Assembly (NCBI GenBank): GCA_003216175.1
Contig: QCJG01000006.1
Coordinates: forward strand, 1 to 64,000
Source: Prochlorococcus sp. AG-409-A10
Lineage (GTDB): Bacteria > Cyanobacteriota > Cyanobacteriia > PCC-6307 > Cyanobiaceae
DNA length: 64,000 nt
Direction: 5' to 3'
Below the pieces are notes generated by a model. It had not been told where the DNA came from and did not search any database. It saw only the letters and a program-made list of their open reading frames with translations. Position numbers and translations under genes: made by a program. Every line of letters begins with the position of its first letter. Position 1 is the stretch's first letter. Below are positions 55,064 through 63,194 of the stretch, piece by piece.

Positions 55064-56287
55064 ATGAAATCTATTTTTATTGATTGTAGTCTTGGAATAT
55101 CTGGAGATATGCTTGCATCAGCATTATTTGATTTAGGTGTTCCGCGCTCTATTTTCTTGGATAACTTAGTAAAGTTAAATATTGATCAAAATTATAATTG
55201 CAAATTCAATGTGGGAGATAGCGAAGGTATAAAAGGAATTATCTGTACAAAAAATGAAATTGAATTAAAGAAATTACCTAGAAGCCTTAATGATATAAAA
55301 AACTTACTTTTCGATTCAAAGCTTAATGATTATGTGAAGAAAAAGTCTATTAGGGTTTTTGAAATTCTTGCAGGTGCAGAAGCAATTGTTCATGGGAATG
55401 AAATCTCAGATGTTCATTTTCATGAACTAGGTTCAATGGATTCCATACTTGATATTGTTAATGTTTGCTCCGCTATAGATTTTTTAAAGCCATACAATAT
55501 TTATTTTTCAAACCCACCTTCCGGGAAAGGAATCGTGTCCACTTCACATGGCCCTCTGCCTGTTCCAGTCCCTACAGTCCTAGAGATAGCGAGACAAGAA
55601 AAAATTCCTTTAATGGTGCTTGATGATAAATATCTTGGTGAAATAACAACTCCTACTGGTATCGCATTGATAGCAACTTTTATAGATAAGTTTTCTCAAT
55701 TAGATAAAATAAATATTAAAAAGATTGGTATTGGTTTAGGAAGTAAAAATATTTCTCGGCCAAATTTTTTAAGAGTTCTGCTAATAGATGAAAATGATGA
55801 TTATATAGAAAATAATAAGCCTTGTTATGAGAATATAATTGCTCAGGAGGCTTGGATTGATGATTCCACACCTGAAGATGTTGCGGTTTTAATTGAAAGA
55901 TTAAGATCTGCAGGAGCTATAGATGTTATTTGTTATTCGGTCGATATGAAAAAAAATAGAAAAGGTATATGTATACAAGCTATTGTCTACCCCAAGCATA
56001 AAAATATACTTAGGGATGTTTGGTTTAACTATAGTACAACAATTGGAATTAGAGAAAATAAGATTAGCCGCTGGATACTTCCAAGAAGAACAGTTTGTCA
56101 TAACACTAAATTTGGGACAGTTAATGTTAAACAAGTAATCAGACCAAATGGTCAGGTTTCAAAAAAAATAGAACATAAAGACTTGACAAAAATAACTTTA
56201 AATACTGGAATTCCAATAGAAGAGATACGTCAGGAATTAATCATAGAATTATCTGAATTTTATGAATTAGATGATTGGTCTTTTTGA
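55064..56287 (+). CDS. larC: LarC-like nickel-insertion protein (nickel pincer cofactor biosynthesis)
   Basis: LarC inserts nickel into the nickel-pincer nucleotide cofactor of lactate racemase LarA. The 407-residue protein matches the family throughout: FIDCSLGISGDMLASAL, DVHFHELGSMDSILDIVNVCSA, GPLPVPVPTVLEIAR, TPTGIALIATF and TPEDVAVLIERLRSAGAIDV. LarA, LarB and LarE are not in the window. LarC-like proteins are widespread in cyanobacteria and may serve another nickel enzyme. Metal-binding candidates are DVHFHELGSMD. It overlaps the next ORF's first codons, or precedes it by 14 bp if that gene starts at 56302. Confidence 0.9.
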   Translation: MKSIFIDCSLGISGDMLASALFDLGVPRSIFLDNLVKLNIDQNYNCKFNVGDSEGIKGIICTKNEIELKKLPRSLNDIKNLLFDSKLNDYVKKKSIRVFEILAGAEAIVHGNEISDVHFHELGSMDSILDIVNVCSAIDFLKPYNIYFSNPPSGKGIVSTSHGPLPVPVPTVLEIARQEKIPLMVLDDKYLGEITTPTGIALIATFIDKFSQLDKINIKKIGIGLGSKNISRPNFLRVLLIDENDDYIENNKPCYENIIAQEAWIDDSTPEDVAVLIERLRSAGAIDVICYSVDMKKNRKGICIQAIVYPKHKNILRDVWFNYSTTIGIRENKISRWILPRRTVCHNTKFGTVNVKQVIRPNGQVSKKIEHKDLTKITLNTGIPIEEIRQELIIELSEFYELDDWSF

Positions 56288-56301
56288 TACTTAATTTTAA
56301 T

Positions 56302-57252
56302 ATGATTCAGATTAAAAGAAATAATTTTGTTTTTGGAATGATCTATAAAATCAATGTTAAACTTCTGATAACATTAATTTGCTTTGCCTTTCTTGGCAAG
56401 TCAATATATGGGAATTTTGAGTCTTTATCTAATCAGACAATTGGTAAGCAAGAAATCTTATGGCTATTAGGAGGGGTTTTATTTAGTTTTTTAAGTATAA
56501 TAGTTAATGCCTATGCCTGGAAACTTTTAATAAATAATATAGGTTGCAATACCAAAGATTTGAATATAATAAAAATATTTTTGGCCACAAATATATATAA
56601 ATATTTGCCTGGAGGTGTATGGCATTTTGTATCTAGATTTAATACTTTGCAATTGAAATTATCAACTGAAAAATCAATAGAATCTATTTTATTAGAACCA
56701 TTATTAATGTTGGTTGCAGGTCTAATATTTATTCCATTTGGGACTTTTAATATAGTTATTTTTATACTTTGTTGGTCATCTACTTTATTCTTTTTACCAG
56801 CATTTAGACAATTCTTAGTTAAAAAATTAAAAGCAATGAAGGCAAATCTTTTTACTAAGATTGATAACCCCACAGATAGGAAATTAGCAAAAAATAATCA
56901 AAATATTTCAATAAGGATGTTTTATCCTTATAAGCCACTATTTGTAGAGATCATATTTGTTTTGGTTCGCTTTCTGGGCTTTTTATGTTGTATTAATGCC
57001 TTTTCTATTGGGGGATTAATTTCTCAAGGTGAACTTATATCTACCTTTTCTTTAGCATGGATTATTGGCCTTATAATACCGGCAGCACCAGGTGGGTTAG
57101 GTGTCTTTGAATCTGTGATAATATTTAGGCTTGCTTCACATTTGCCAGAAGCATCTCTCTTGGCTTCAGTGCTTAGCTATCGTCTTGTTTCAACAATCTC
57201 TGATATCTTCGCAGCTTTAATTTATCCAGTTAAAAAATTATTTAAAGTTTAA
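56302..57252 (+). CDS. UPF0104 / lysylphosphatidylglycerol synthase TM-region family protein
   Basis: An integral membrane protein with about eight hydrophobic segments. Family marks are FLATNIYKYLPGGVWHFVSR and the C-terminal AAPGGLGVFESVIIFRLASH. The UPF0104 family resembles the membrane half of MprF, a lipid synthase/flippase; standalone members are annotated as lipid transporters or glycosyltransferase partners. I start at the ATG at 56302; a TTG at 56275 would overlap larC by 13 bp. A later ATG at 56338 is also possible. Its stop is 8 bp from the convergent permease gene. Confidence 0.82.
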   Translation: MIQIKRNNFVFGMIYKINVKLLITLICFAFLGKSIYGNFESLSNQTIGKQEILWLLGGVLFSFLSIIVNAYAWKLLINNIGCNTKDLNIIKIFLATNIYKYLPGGVWHFVSRFNTLQLKLSTEKSIESILLEPLLMLVAGLIFIPFGTFNIVIFILCWSSTLFFLPAFRQFLVKKLKAMKANLFTKIDNPTDRKLAKNNQNISIRMFYPYKPLFVEIIFVLVRFLGFLCCINAFSIGGLISQGELISTFSLAWIIGLIIPAAPGGLGVFESVIIFRLASHLPEASLLASVLSYRLVSTISDIFAALIYPVKKLFKV

Positions 57253-57260
57253 ATTTTATG

Positions 57261-58895
57261 TTAGTTATTTCTGTTATTTAAGCTTGGTATTAAGGCCATG
57301 GAGGCTATTAACCCTAGACAAATTATGATCAATGAAGGTATGATAGATTCTGCTACTCTTTCATCTCCGGCATATTGGAATATTCTTACTGAAAGTGTAT
57401 CAAAATCAAATGGTCTTAATATAAAAGTTAGTGGTAATTCCTTTATGGTGTCAACAAAAACTAGAAGAGCACCTACTAACATAGGACCTTTAAGAAGTGG
57501 TAGATGTATTTTGAAAAGGACCTCTGACCAGTTGTTGCCAAGATTTATGGCTGCGTTATCTATATTTGGTGAAATCCTCTCAAAGCCAGCATCAAGCCCA
57601 CCTTTTGAAACCGCTAGGAATCTAATGCTATAGCCCCAGATTAGTAAGCTTAATATATTTATTTGCCAGATACTTCCTTTAAAAGAAAGAAGAGCAAGGG
57701 CTAAAACAGATCCAGGAATTGCATAGCCAATACTGGATAAGAAGGTCAATATATTTAGCCATTGATGATTTTGCCATCTCTTGGAGATTGATAAAATCAA
57801 AGATATAAATATCGTTATTAATGAAACAACTAAGGCTAAAATAAAGCTTCTAATAGTTAATCCAATTAAATCTGTATTGAAGCCTTGATGCATTTGATCA
57901 ATATTTATTATTGCCCATGTAATTGGAATGCCCAATGTAAGCATTGGAGGAGTAAAGGTTATAACTTGAGCAAGGAATAGATTTATACCTTTTAATTCCC
58001 ATTTTGCTGAGTCTCCACTACTTATTCCGTCTGTCCATCGTTTACTTCTTTCTCTTGATTTGCGTTCAATTGCAACTAATAGAAAAACTAAAATCAGAGC
58101 AAATAAGGCAAGAGCAATTGCACCTGAAGGCTCACCTTCCTCTACCCAACTTTCAAGTATTCCAGCAGAAATACTTGGAATATTTAAAAGTTGAACTGCA
58201 CCTAATTCATTTATGATTTCCATCGCCATTAAAGCTAAACCAGCAGTAATTGAGGGAATTGCTATTGGCAGAGATATTCTAAAAAAACTTTTCCAAGGAC
58301 CTATTCCAAGAGTTCTAGATGCCTCAATTTGCTTTCTACCACCTTTCTCAAAACTTTCTGAACTTAGTAGAAATACATATGGATAGGTTGTGAATGACAT
58401 TATTACTACACCCCACAAAATACCGGTAATTCTGATGGAATTTATGCTGCCGAGGTCAATTAATGTAGCTGCTAACAGATAAGCTGGCGTTGCAAAAGGA
58501 ATTAGTTGGCAAACTCTAAGAATTTTTCTCCCTTTAAAATGGCAATTGGCTAAAATCCAACCATTAGCTACTCCCAAAAATCCACCTAGAGTTAGAGAAA
58601 GAATCAATAATAATAGGGTCCCTTTTATTTCATTAATATTATTTATCGTCAAATAGATAGACCCTTTTTTAATACCGTATAACCCTTCTCTTACTAGGGT
58701 AAATAACGGCCATAAAATAAAAAATGTTAATAGTGTTACTAAGAACTTTAATATGTAGCGACTATTATTTATTCCGATAAAATCATAGATAAATTTAATA
58801 TTCTTGTCTTTTTTGTAGGCCTTTAAAGTGGATTTGATGTTGTTCAATTTATTCTGAAAAGTCGGTATTTTGTGATTATTTGTCAATACATGCAT
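57261..58895 (-). CDS. Fe(III)-type ABC transporter permease (FutB-like)
   Basis: A 544-residue permease made of two fused copies of the binding-protein-dependent membrane component, with about 12 membrane segments. The coupling (EAA) loops are EASRTLGIGPWKSFFRISLP in the first half and NAAINLGNNWSEVLFKIHLP-like (DNAAINLGNNWSEVLFKIHL) in the second. This arrangement is typical of ferric-iron importers such as FutB/SfuB. No matching binding protein or ATPase gene adjoins it; in picocyanobacteria they are often elsewhere. Its ATG at 58895 overlaps the CobW gene by 20 bp, implying cotranscription. Confidence 0.85.
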   Translation of the reverse strand: MHVLTNNHKIPTFQNKLNNIKSTLKAYKKDKNIKFIYDFIGINNSRYILKFLVTLLTFFILWPLFTLVREGLYGIKKGSIYLTINNINEIKGTLLLLILSLTLGGFLGVANGWILANCHFKGRKILRVCQLIPFATPAYLLAATLIDLGSINSIRITGILWGVVIMSFTTYPYVFLLSSESFEKGGRKQIEASRTLGIGPWKSFFRISLPIAIPSITAGLALMAMEIINELGAVQLLNIPSISAGILESWVEEGEPSGAIALALFALILVFLLVAIERKSRERSKRWTDGISSGDSAKWELKGINLFLAQVITFTPPMLTLGIPITWAIINIDQMHQGFNTDLIGLTIRSFILALVVSLITIFISLILSISKRWQNHQWLNILTFLSSIGYAIPGSVLALALLSFKGSIWQINILSLLIWGYSIRFLAVSKGGLDAGFERISPNIDNAAINLGNNWSEVLFKIHLPLLKGPMLVGALLVFVDTIKELPLTFILRPFDFDTLSVRIFQYAGDERVAESIIPSLIIICLGLIASMALIPSLNNRNN

Positions 58896-59910
58896 TTAAT
58901 TGAGAGAGTATTTTCTCTTTGTCTAATTCTTTCCCAATAAAGACAAGTTGATTATTTCTTTCTTCTCCCCATTCACTATCTTCAATAGAAATTCTTTTAC
59001 CAGCAAGGTGAAAGACATGTCTTCTTTCGCTTTCGCTGAACCAAAGTATGCCCTTTGCTCTAAAAACATTACTTTTTAATTGATTATCTAGAAAATATTG
59101 GAATTTCCTAAGAGAGAAAGGTTCTTTAGTTTGAAAAGAAACAGAAAGAAAATCTTCAATTCTATTATCTTCATCTGAGTGAACATGTTCATGTTCATGT
59201 TCATGTTCATGTTCATGTTCATGTTCATGTTCATGTTCATGACCTGAATCTTTTTGATTTATCAGATCGGTCTCGAATAGACCCACACTTAATAATAGGT
59301 TGAGAGGAATATTACCTTTAATACTTTTTAAAATCCTTACATCATTTTTTATTTCTTTTAATTTAGTTATGGTTTCTTCTATGTTTTCATTAGTTACTAA
59401 ATCACATTTGTTTAGAAGTAAGATATCACCATAGATTATTTGTGATCTTCCTATTGAACTTTCTAAGACAACATTACTAAAATTTTCAGCATCTATTAAA
59501 GTTATAATAGAGTCTAATCTTGTTTGGTCTCTTAATTCACTTCCAAGTAATGTCATTGCAACTGGAAGTGGATCGGCTAAACCTGTGGTTTCAATAATAA
59601 TGTAATCGATTTTCTTGTTGACATTAATTAACTTCTCTATTGCTTCTACTAACTCGCCATTTATAGAACAACAAATACATCCATTAGTTAGCTCTATCAT
59701 TTCTTCTTCAGTTTTAATTATTAATTCATTATCAATTCCTATTTCACCAAACTCGTTAACTAATACAGCTGTCTTTATACCTTTCTGATTATTAAGGATA
59801 TGATTTAATAAAGTTGTTTTCCCTGATCCTAAAAATCCTGATATAATTGTAATAGGAATAGTAGTTTTGGAAACTATATTTTCTTTAATATTGGATTCAC
59901 TAGTGTTCAT
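58876..59910 (-). CDS. COG0523 (CobW/ZNG1-like) metal-chaperone GTPase with His-Glu repeat
   Basis: A 344-residue P-loop GTPase of the CobW/YeiR family, which delivers metals (often zinc) to target enzymes. Seen: Walker A SGFLGSGKTTLLNHIL, the metal motif NGCICCSINGELVEA (CxCC), EFGEIGIDNELI and LLNKCDLV (GTP-specificity). About residue 230 holds a tract of nine His-Glu pairs plus His-Val-His, 11 histidines in all. The C-terminal CobW_C domain follows (VSFQTKEPFSLRKF, RAKGILWFSESERRHVFHLAG). It overlaps the Fe-type permease gene, and its upstream neighbours are PCD and YjbQ genes, 25 bp apart. Confidence 0.92.
   Translation of the reverse strand: MNTSESNIKENIVSKTTIPITIISGFLGSGKTTLLNHILNNQKGIKTAVLVNEFGEIGIDNELIIKTEEEMIELTNGCICCSINGELVEAIEKLINVNKKIDYIIIETTGLADPLPVAMTLLGSELRDQTRLDSIITLIDAENFSNVVLESSIGRSQIIYGDILLLNKCDLVTNENIEETITKLKEIKNDVRILKSIKGNIPLNLLLSVGLFETDLINQKDSGHEHEHEHEHEHEHEHEHEHVHSDEDNRIEDFLSVSFQTKEPFSLRKFQYFLDNQLKSNVFRAKGILWFSESERRHVFHLAGKRISIEDSEWGEERNNQLVFIGKELDKEKILSQLNACIDK
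59184..59241. repeat. Hexanucleotide tandem repeat (CATGTT) inside the CobW-family gene
   Basis: Nearly ten perfect copies of CATGTT (9.67 units, 58 bases) with no mismatch. On the coding strand each unit reads CATGAA, adding one His-Glu pair. Units of six bases keep the frame, so slippage would change only the length of the histidine tract, not break the gene. Confidence 0.95.
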
Positions 59911-59935
59911 TTTAATGATAGTAAGTAATGATACA

Positions 59936-60223
59936 TTAGGTGTTGATTAATTTATCAATAGACTTAGCAAGCTGGATGTCATTAGTAGTAATTCCTCCTT
60001 TGTCATGAGTAGTTAAATTGATTTTAACTTTATTATATGTATTCTGCCAATCTGGATGATGATTCATTTTTTCAGATAAAAGAGCGACCTTACTCATAAA
60101 GCCAAAAGCATTAATGAAATTATCGAATTCAAATTCTTTTTTTATTGTTTTATTATCTAGTACCCAAGAAGGGTTGTTTTTTATAAAATAATCTAGTTGA
60201 TTTTGCTCTAATAAGGAAACCAT
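59936..60223 (-). CDS. 4a-hydroxytetrahydrobiopterin dehydratase (pterin-4a-carbinolamine dehydratase)
   Basis: A 95-residue PCD/DCoH protein. The family motif with catalytic histidines is [19 protein letters not shown], followed by [19 protein letters not shown] recycles 4a-hydroxy-pterins formed by aromatic amino acid hydroxylases; cyanobacteria often keep it without an obvious hydroxylase, and other pterin roles are possible. I start at ATG 60223, giving [13 protein letters not shown]; a longer ORF to 60271 overlaps the upstream gene and is rejected. It is 25 bp before the CobW gene and 25 bp after yjbQ. Confidence 0.9.
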   Translation of the reverse strand: MVSLLEQNQLDYFIKNNPSWVLDNKTIKKEFEFDNFINAFGFMSKVALLSEKMNHHPDWQNTYNKVKINLTTHDKGGITTNDIQLAKSIDKLINT

Positions 60224-60248
60224 GAGTTTTTTATATTTATATTTAATT

Positions 60249-60704
60249 TTAATCAAAATCACCAATTGCATGCAATTGTAATGATCTTGATTTATTTGAT
60301 GTTCTATGCTCCCATATATAGATTGCTTGCCATAGGCCGATTTCTAATTTACCGTCAACAACACTGAAACTTAAATTATTTGAAGTAAGCATTGTTCTTA
60401 TATGTGCAGGCATATCGTCTAGCCCTTCTTCTGAATGAAGATATTCTATCTTCTTACTACTTCTGTCAATTGGATAAAATCCCTCCTCTGGGACAATAGC
60501 TTTCATGTATGCTGATAGGTCTTTAAGAACATTAATATCCGCATTTTCATTTATAATTAAACTACAGCTTGTATGCTTTAGGAAAATAAGAAGTATTCCT
60601 TTTTGAAGCTTTTTATATTTGAGCCAATTATTAATATCTTTTGTTATATCAGTAAAACCTTGTCCCTCCGTCTTGAAATTTAAAGTTGATAAAATCTGTT
60701 CCAT
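60249..60704 (-). CDS. YjbQ/UPF0047 family protein (secondary thiamine-phosphate synthase-like)
   Basis: A 151-residue protein with the YjbQ fold: [35 protein letters not shown] ([18 protein letters not shown]), [16 protein letters not shown] and [12 protein letters not shown]. The conserved His, Cys and Asp residues (KHTSCSL, HIRT, EHR) form a metal-dependent active site in known structures. Members show weak thiamine-phosphate synthase activity; the true role is uncertain. It leads the run yjbQ, PCD, CobW GTPase, permease. A 232-bp AT-rich gap separates it from the divergent M32 gene. Confidence 0.88.
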   Translation of the reverse strand: MEQILSTLNFKTEGQGFTDITKDINNWLKYKKLQKGILLIFLKHTSCSLIINENADINVLKDLSAYMKAIVPEEGFYPIDRSSKKIEYLHSEEGLDDMPAHIRTMLTSNNLSFSVVDGKLEIGLWQAIYIWEHRTSNKSRSLQLHAIGDFD

Positions 60705-60936
60705 CTCTGCTAAATTATCTAATCTGATTATATTAAATAATAACAGGTTTTTCCCTTTTCTATTAAGTTTAATTATTTGAATCCAATCTTATAAAAAGAT
60801 ATAATCTTTTTTACTTTTAGACCATGAATAATTATTTAATTAAGAACTTATGATTTAAATTATTATAAATTGATCAAATATGTATCTATTTTCATCAATT
60901 TGATACTAGGATTATAAAAATATCAAATGAAATACT

Positions 60937-62466
60937 TTGTCAAAGTCTGCTTGGCAGCTTTTGGGTGATTACCTGAAAGATACGCAGTTGTTGGGATCTA
61001 TACAAAGCACTCTCTACTGGGATCAAAATACATCTATGCCTATTTCTGGTTCCACTTGGAGAGGAGAGCAATTAAGCCTTTTAGCTAAACAACTTCATGC
61101 AAGACAAAGTTGTGAGCGGTTTGAAATTTTAATAAAAGAAGCTAAATTTGAACTTCAAAATTTAAAAGAAACAGATGATTTTGAATCACAACTTTTGACA
61201 GATAGGTTTAGAAATATTGAGTTGCTTGAGCAGGATTTCAATAGACAAAAAAGTTTGGATCCTAAGTTGGTTGTTGAGCTTGCAACAGCAAAGTCTGACG
61301 GTTATATGTGTTGGCAGGAAGCTAGGAAAAATAATGATTTCAAAAGCTTTTCTCCAGCTCTAAAGAAATTAATTTCATTACGAACAGAACAATCCAATCA
61401 GCTTTGTGAAGAAAGAAGTTGCTGGGAAACGCTTGCCCAACCTTTTGAACCGAACTTAACGATTAATCGTGTAAGCCAACTATTTGAGCCTTTAAAAAAA
61501 AGATTGCCTGAATTGATGCAGAAGGCTGCAACAAAAACTAAGAAAAAGAGTAAAAAATGGGATTTAGCTATTAGCGATCAAGAAAAGCTCTGCCAAATAC
61601 TTTTAAATGATTGGTCTAGGGATCCTTCTAATACAGCTATAGCTAAGTCTCCTCATCCCTTCTCTATAACTTTAGGTCCGGATGATTATCGAATTACGAC
61701 TCGAATAGTTAAAGGTCAGCCACTTTCTTGTTTATTAGCTACTGCACATGAGTGGGGACATTCTCTGTATGAACAAGGCTTGCCTTCAAGAAGTCACCAA
61801 TGGTTTGCATGGCCGTTAGGACAAGCAACCTCAATGGCTGTTCATGAGAGTCAATCTTTATTTTGGGAAAATAGAATTGCTAGGAGCTTCTCATTTGCAA
61901 AGTCTTTTTGGCATCATTTTGAGAATGCAGGAGCTCCAATTCATTCTGGAAATGATTTATGGATCAATCTAAATCCATTTACTCCGGGATTGAATCGAGT
62001 AGAGGCTGATGAACTTAGTTATGGCTTGCACATAATGATTAGGACTGACTTGGAAATTGATCTTCTCGAGAGAGGGCTTGCTGTAGAAGATCTGCCTAAT
62101 GAATGGAATAAAAGGTATTTGGACCTTCTAGGTGTTTCGCCAGAAAATGATACTGAAGGATGTATGCAAGATGTGCACTGGAGTGAGGGGATGTTTGGTT
62201 ATTTCCCTTCTTATTTGCTTGGTCATCTTATTAGCGCTCAGTTAACAAAAACTCTTGAAGAAGATTTAGGGAAAATTGAAAATATTATTGAATCTAAGGA
62301 AATCAGTAAAATATTGGGTTGGCTTCGCAAAAATGTTCATCATCATGGGAGAAGTTTGGATTCCGAGGAACTTGTAGAGAAGGTCTCCGGAGAAACATTA
62401 TCACCAAATTATTTTCTTGAATACTTAGACAATAAACTTGAAAAACTTTCTAAAATCTCTGATTAA
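60937..62466 (+). CDS. Carboxypeptidase Taq, M32 family metallopeptidase
   Basis: A 509-residue cytosolic zinc carboxypeptidase. The zinc motif HEWGH sits in LLATAHEWGHSLYEQGL near residue 274, with the third ligand Glu in SMAVHESQSLFWENRI about 30 residues later. The N-terminus SAWQLLGDYLKDTQLLGSI and the C-terminal MFGYFPSYLLGHLISAQL are typical of M32 enzymes, which trim C-terminal residues during protein turnover. The start is TTG at 60937. It is divergent from yjbQ and 127 bp upstream of ppa. Confidence 0.94.
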   Translation: MSKSAWQLLGDYLKDTQLLGSIQSTLYWDQNTSMPISGSTWRGEQLSLLAKQLHARQSCERFEILIKEAKFELQNLKETDDFESQLLTDRFRNIELLEQDFNRQKSLDPKLVVELATAKSDGYMCWQEARKNNDFKSFSPALKKLISLRTEQSNQLCEERSCWETLAQPFEPNLTINRVSQLFEPLKKRLPELMQKAATKTKKKSKKWDLAISDQEKLCQILLNDWSRDPSNTAIAKSPHPFSITLGPDDYRITTRIVKGQPLSCLLATAHEWGHSLYEQGLPSRSHQWFAWPLGQATSMAVHESQSLFWENRIARSFSFAKSFWHHFENAGAPIHSGNDLWINLNPFTPGLNRVEADELSYGLHIMIRTDLEIDLLERGLAVEDLPNEWNKRYLDLLGVSPENDTEGCMQDVHWSEGMFGYFPSYLLGHLISAQLTKTLEEDLGKIENIIESKEISKILGWLRKNVHHHGRSLDSEELVEKVSGETLSPNYFLEYLDNKLEKLSKISD

Positions 62467-62593
62467 AATATACATTTATTAGCATAAAAATTAAGTAGAG
62501 TATATTTTTTGTTGAAACTTTTCTAAATTATGTGCCACAACTTCATTTGCATTTACTGCGCTGATTTACCATGTAGGAACATAAATAAATACT

Positions 62594-63181
62594 ATGGCTA
62601 ATCTTGATCAAGCGCCTAGCAGAACAATGCCTAATCTGCTTCATGTATTACCTGCGTTTGCCAATGAATCTGAACTTAGAGTCAATACAATCGTTGAGTT
62701 AAATTCAAATACTATAAATAAATACGAACTTATTACTGAAACGGGGCATTTAAAGCTTGATCGAGTTGGATATTCTTCTCTCTCCTACCCGTTCGCTTAT
62801 GGATGTCTTCCACGTACATGGGATGAAGATGGTGATCCATTAGATATCGAAATTGTTAGTGTTACAGAACCGTTGGTCCCAGGTTCAATTGTTGAGGCAA
62901 GGATTATAGGGATAATGACCTTTGATGATGGAGGTGAAGTTGACGACAAAGTTATTGGCGTAATAGCTGATGACAAGAGGATGGATCACATAAAAAGCTT
63001 TGAACAATTAGGTAAGCATTGGATTAAAGAAACAACTTATTATTGGGAGCATTATAAGGATCTTAAAAAACCAGGAACTTGTACTGTAAATGGTTTCTTT
63101 GGTGTTGAAAAAGCAGTTCAGATTATTAAATCCTGTGAGGAGCGTTACTTATCTGAAATAGAGCCTAATTTAATTAATTAA
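62594..63181 (+). CDS. ppa: Inorganic pyrophosphatase (soluble, family I)
   Basis: Ppa hydrolyses PPi made by biosynthetic reactions, pulling them forward. The 195-residue protein has the family I signature DEDGDPLDIEIVS near residue 76 with three metal-binding Asp, then FDDGGEVDDKVIGVIADD and HIKSFEQLGKHWIKETTYYWEHYK. The N-terminal ~20 residues (NLDQAPSRTMPNLLHVLPAF) are a typical cyanobacterial extension. ATG at 62594. It converges with hemC, stop 13 bp away. Confidence 0.96.
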   Translation: MANLDQAPSRTMPNLLHVLPAFANESELRVNTIVELNSNTINKYELITETGHLKLDRVGYSSLSYPFAYGCLPRTWDEDGDPLDIEIVSVTEPLVPGSIVEARIIGIMTFDDGGEVDDKVIGVIADDKRMDHIKSFEQLGKHWIKETTYYWEHYKDLKKPGTCTVNGFFGVEKAVQIIKSCEERYLSEIEPNLIN

Positions 63182-63194
63182 ATTTTTGAATGAT

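Noticed and set aside
59184..59241. CRISPR-like repeat pattern
   Set aside because: The repeats are 6 bp, contiguous and inside a coding frame, with no spacers; it is a microsatellite.
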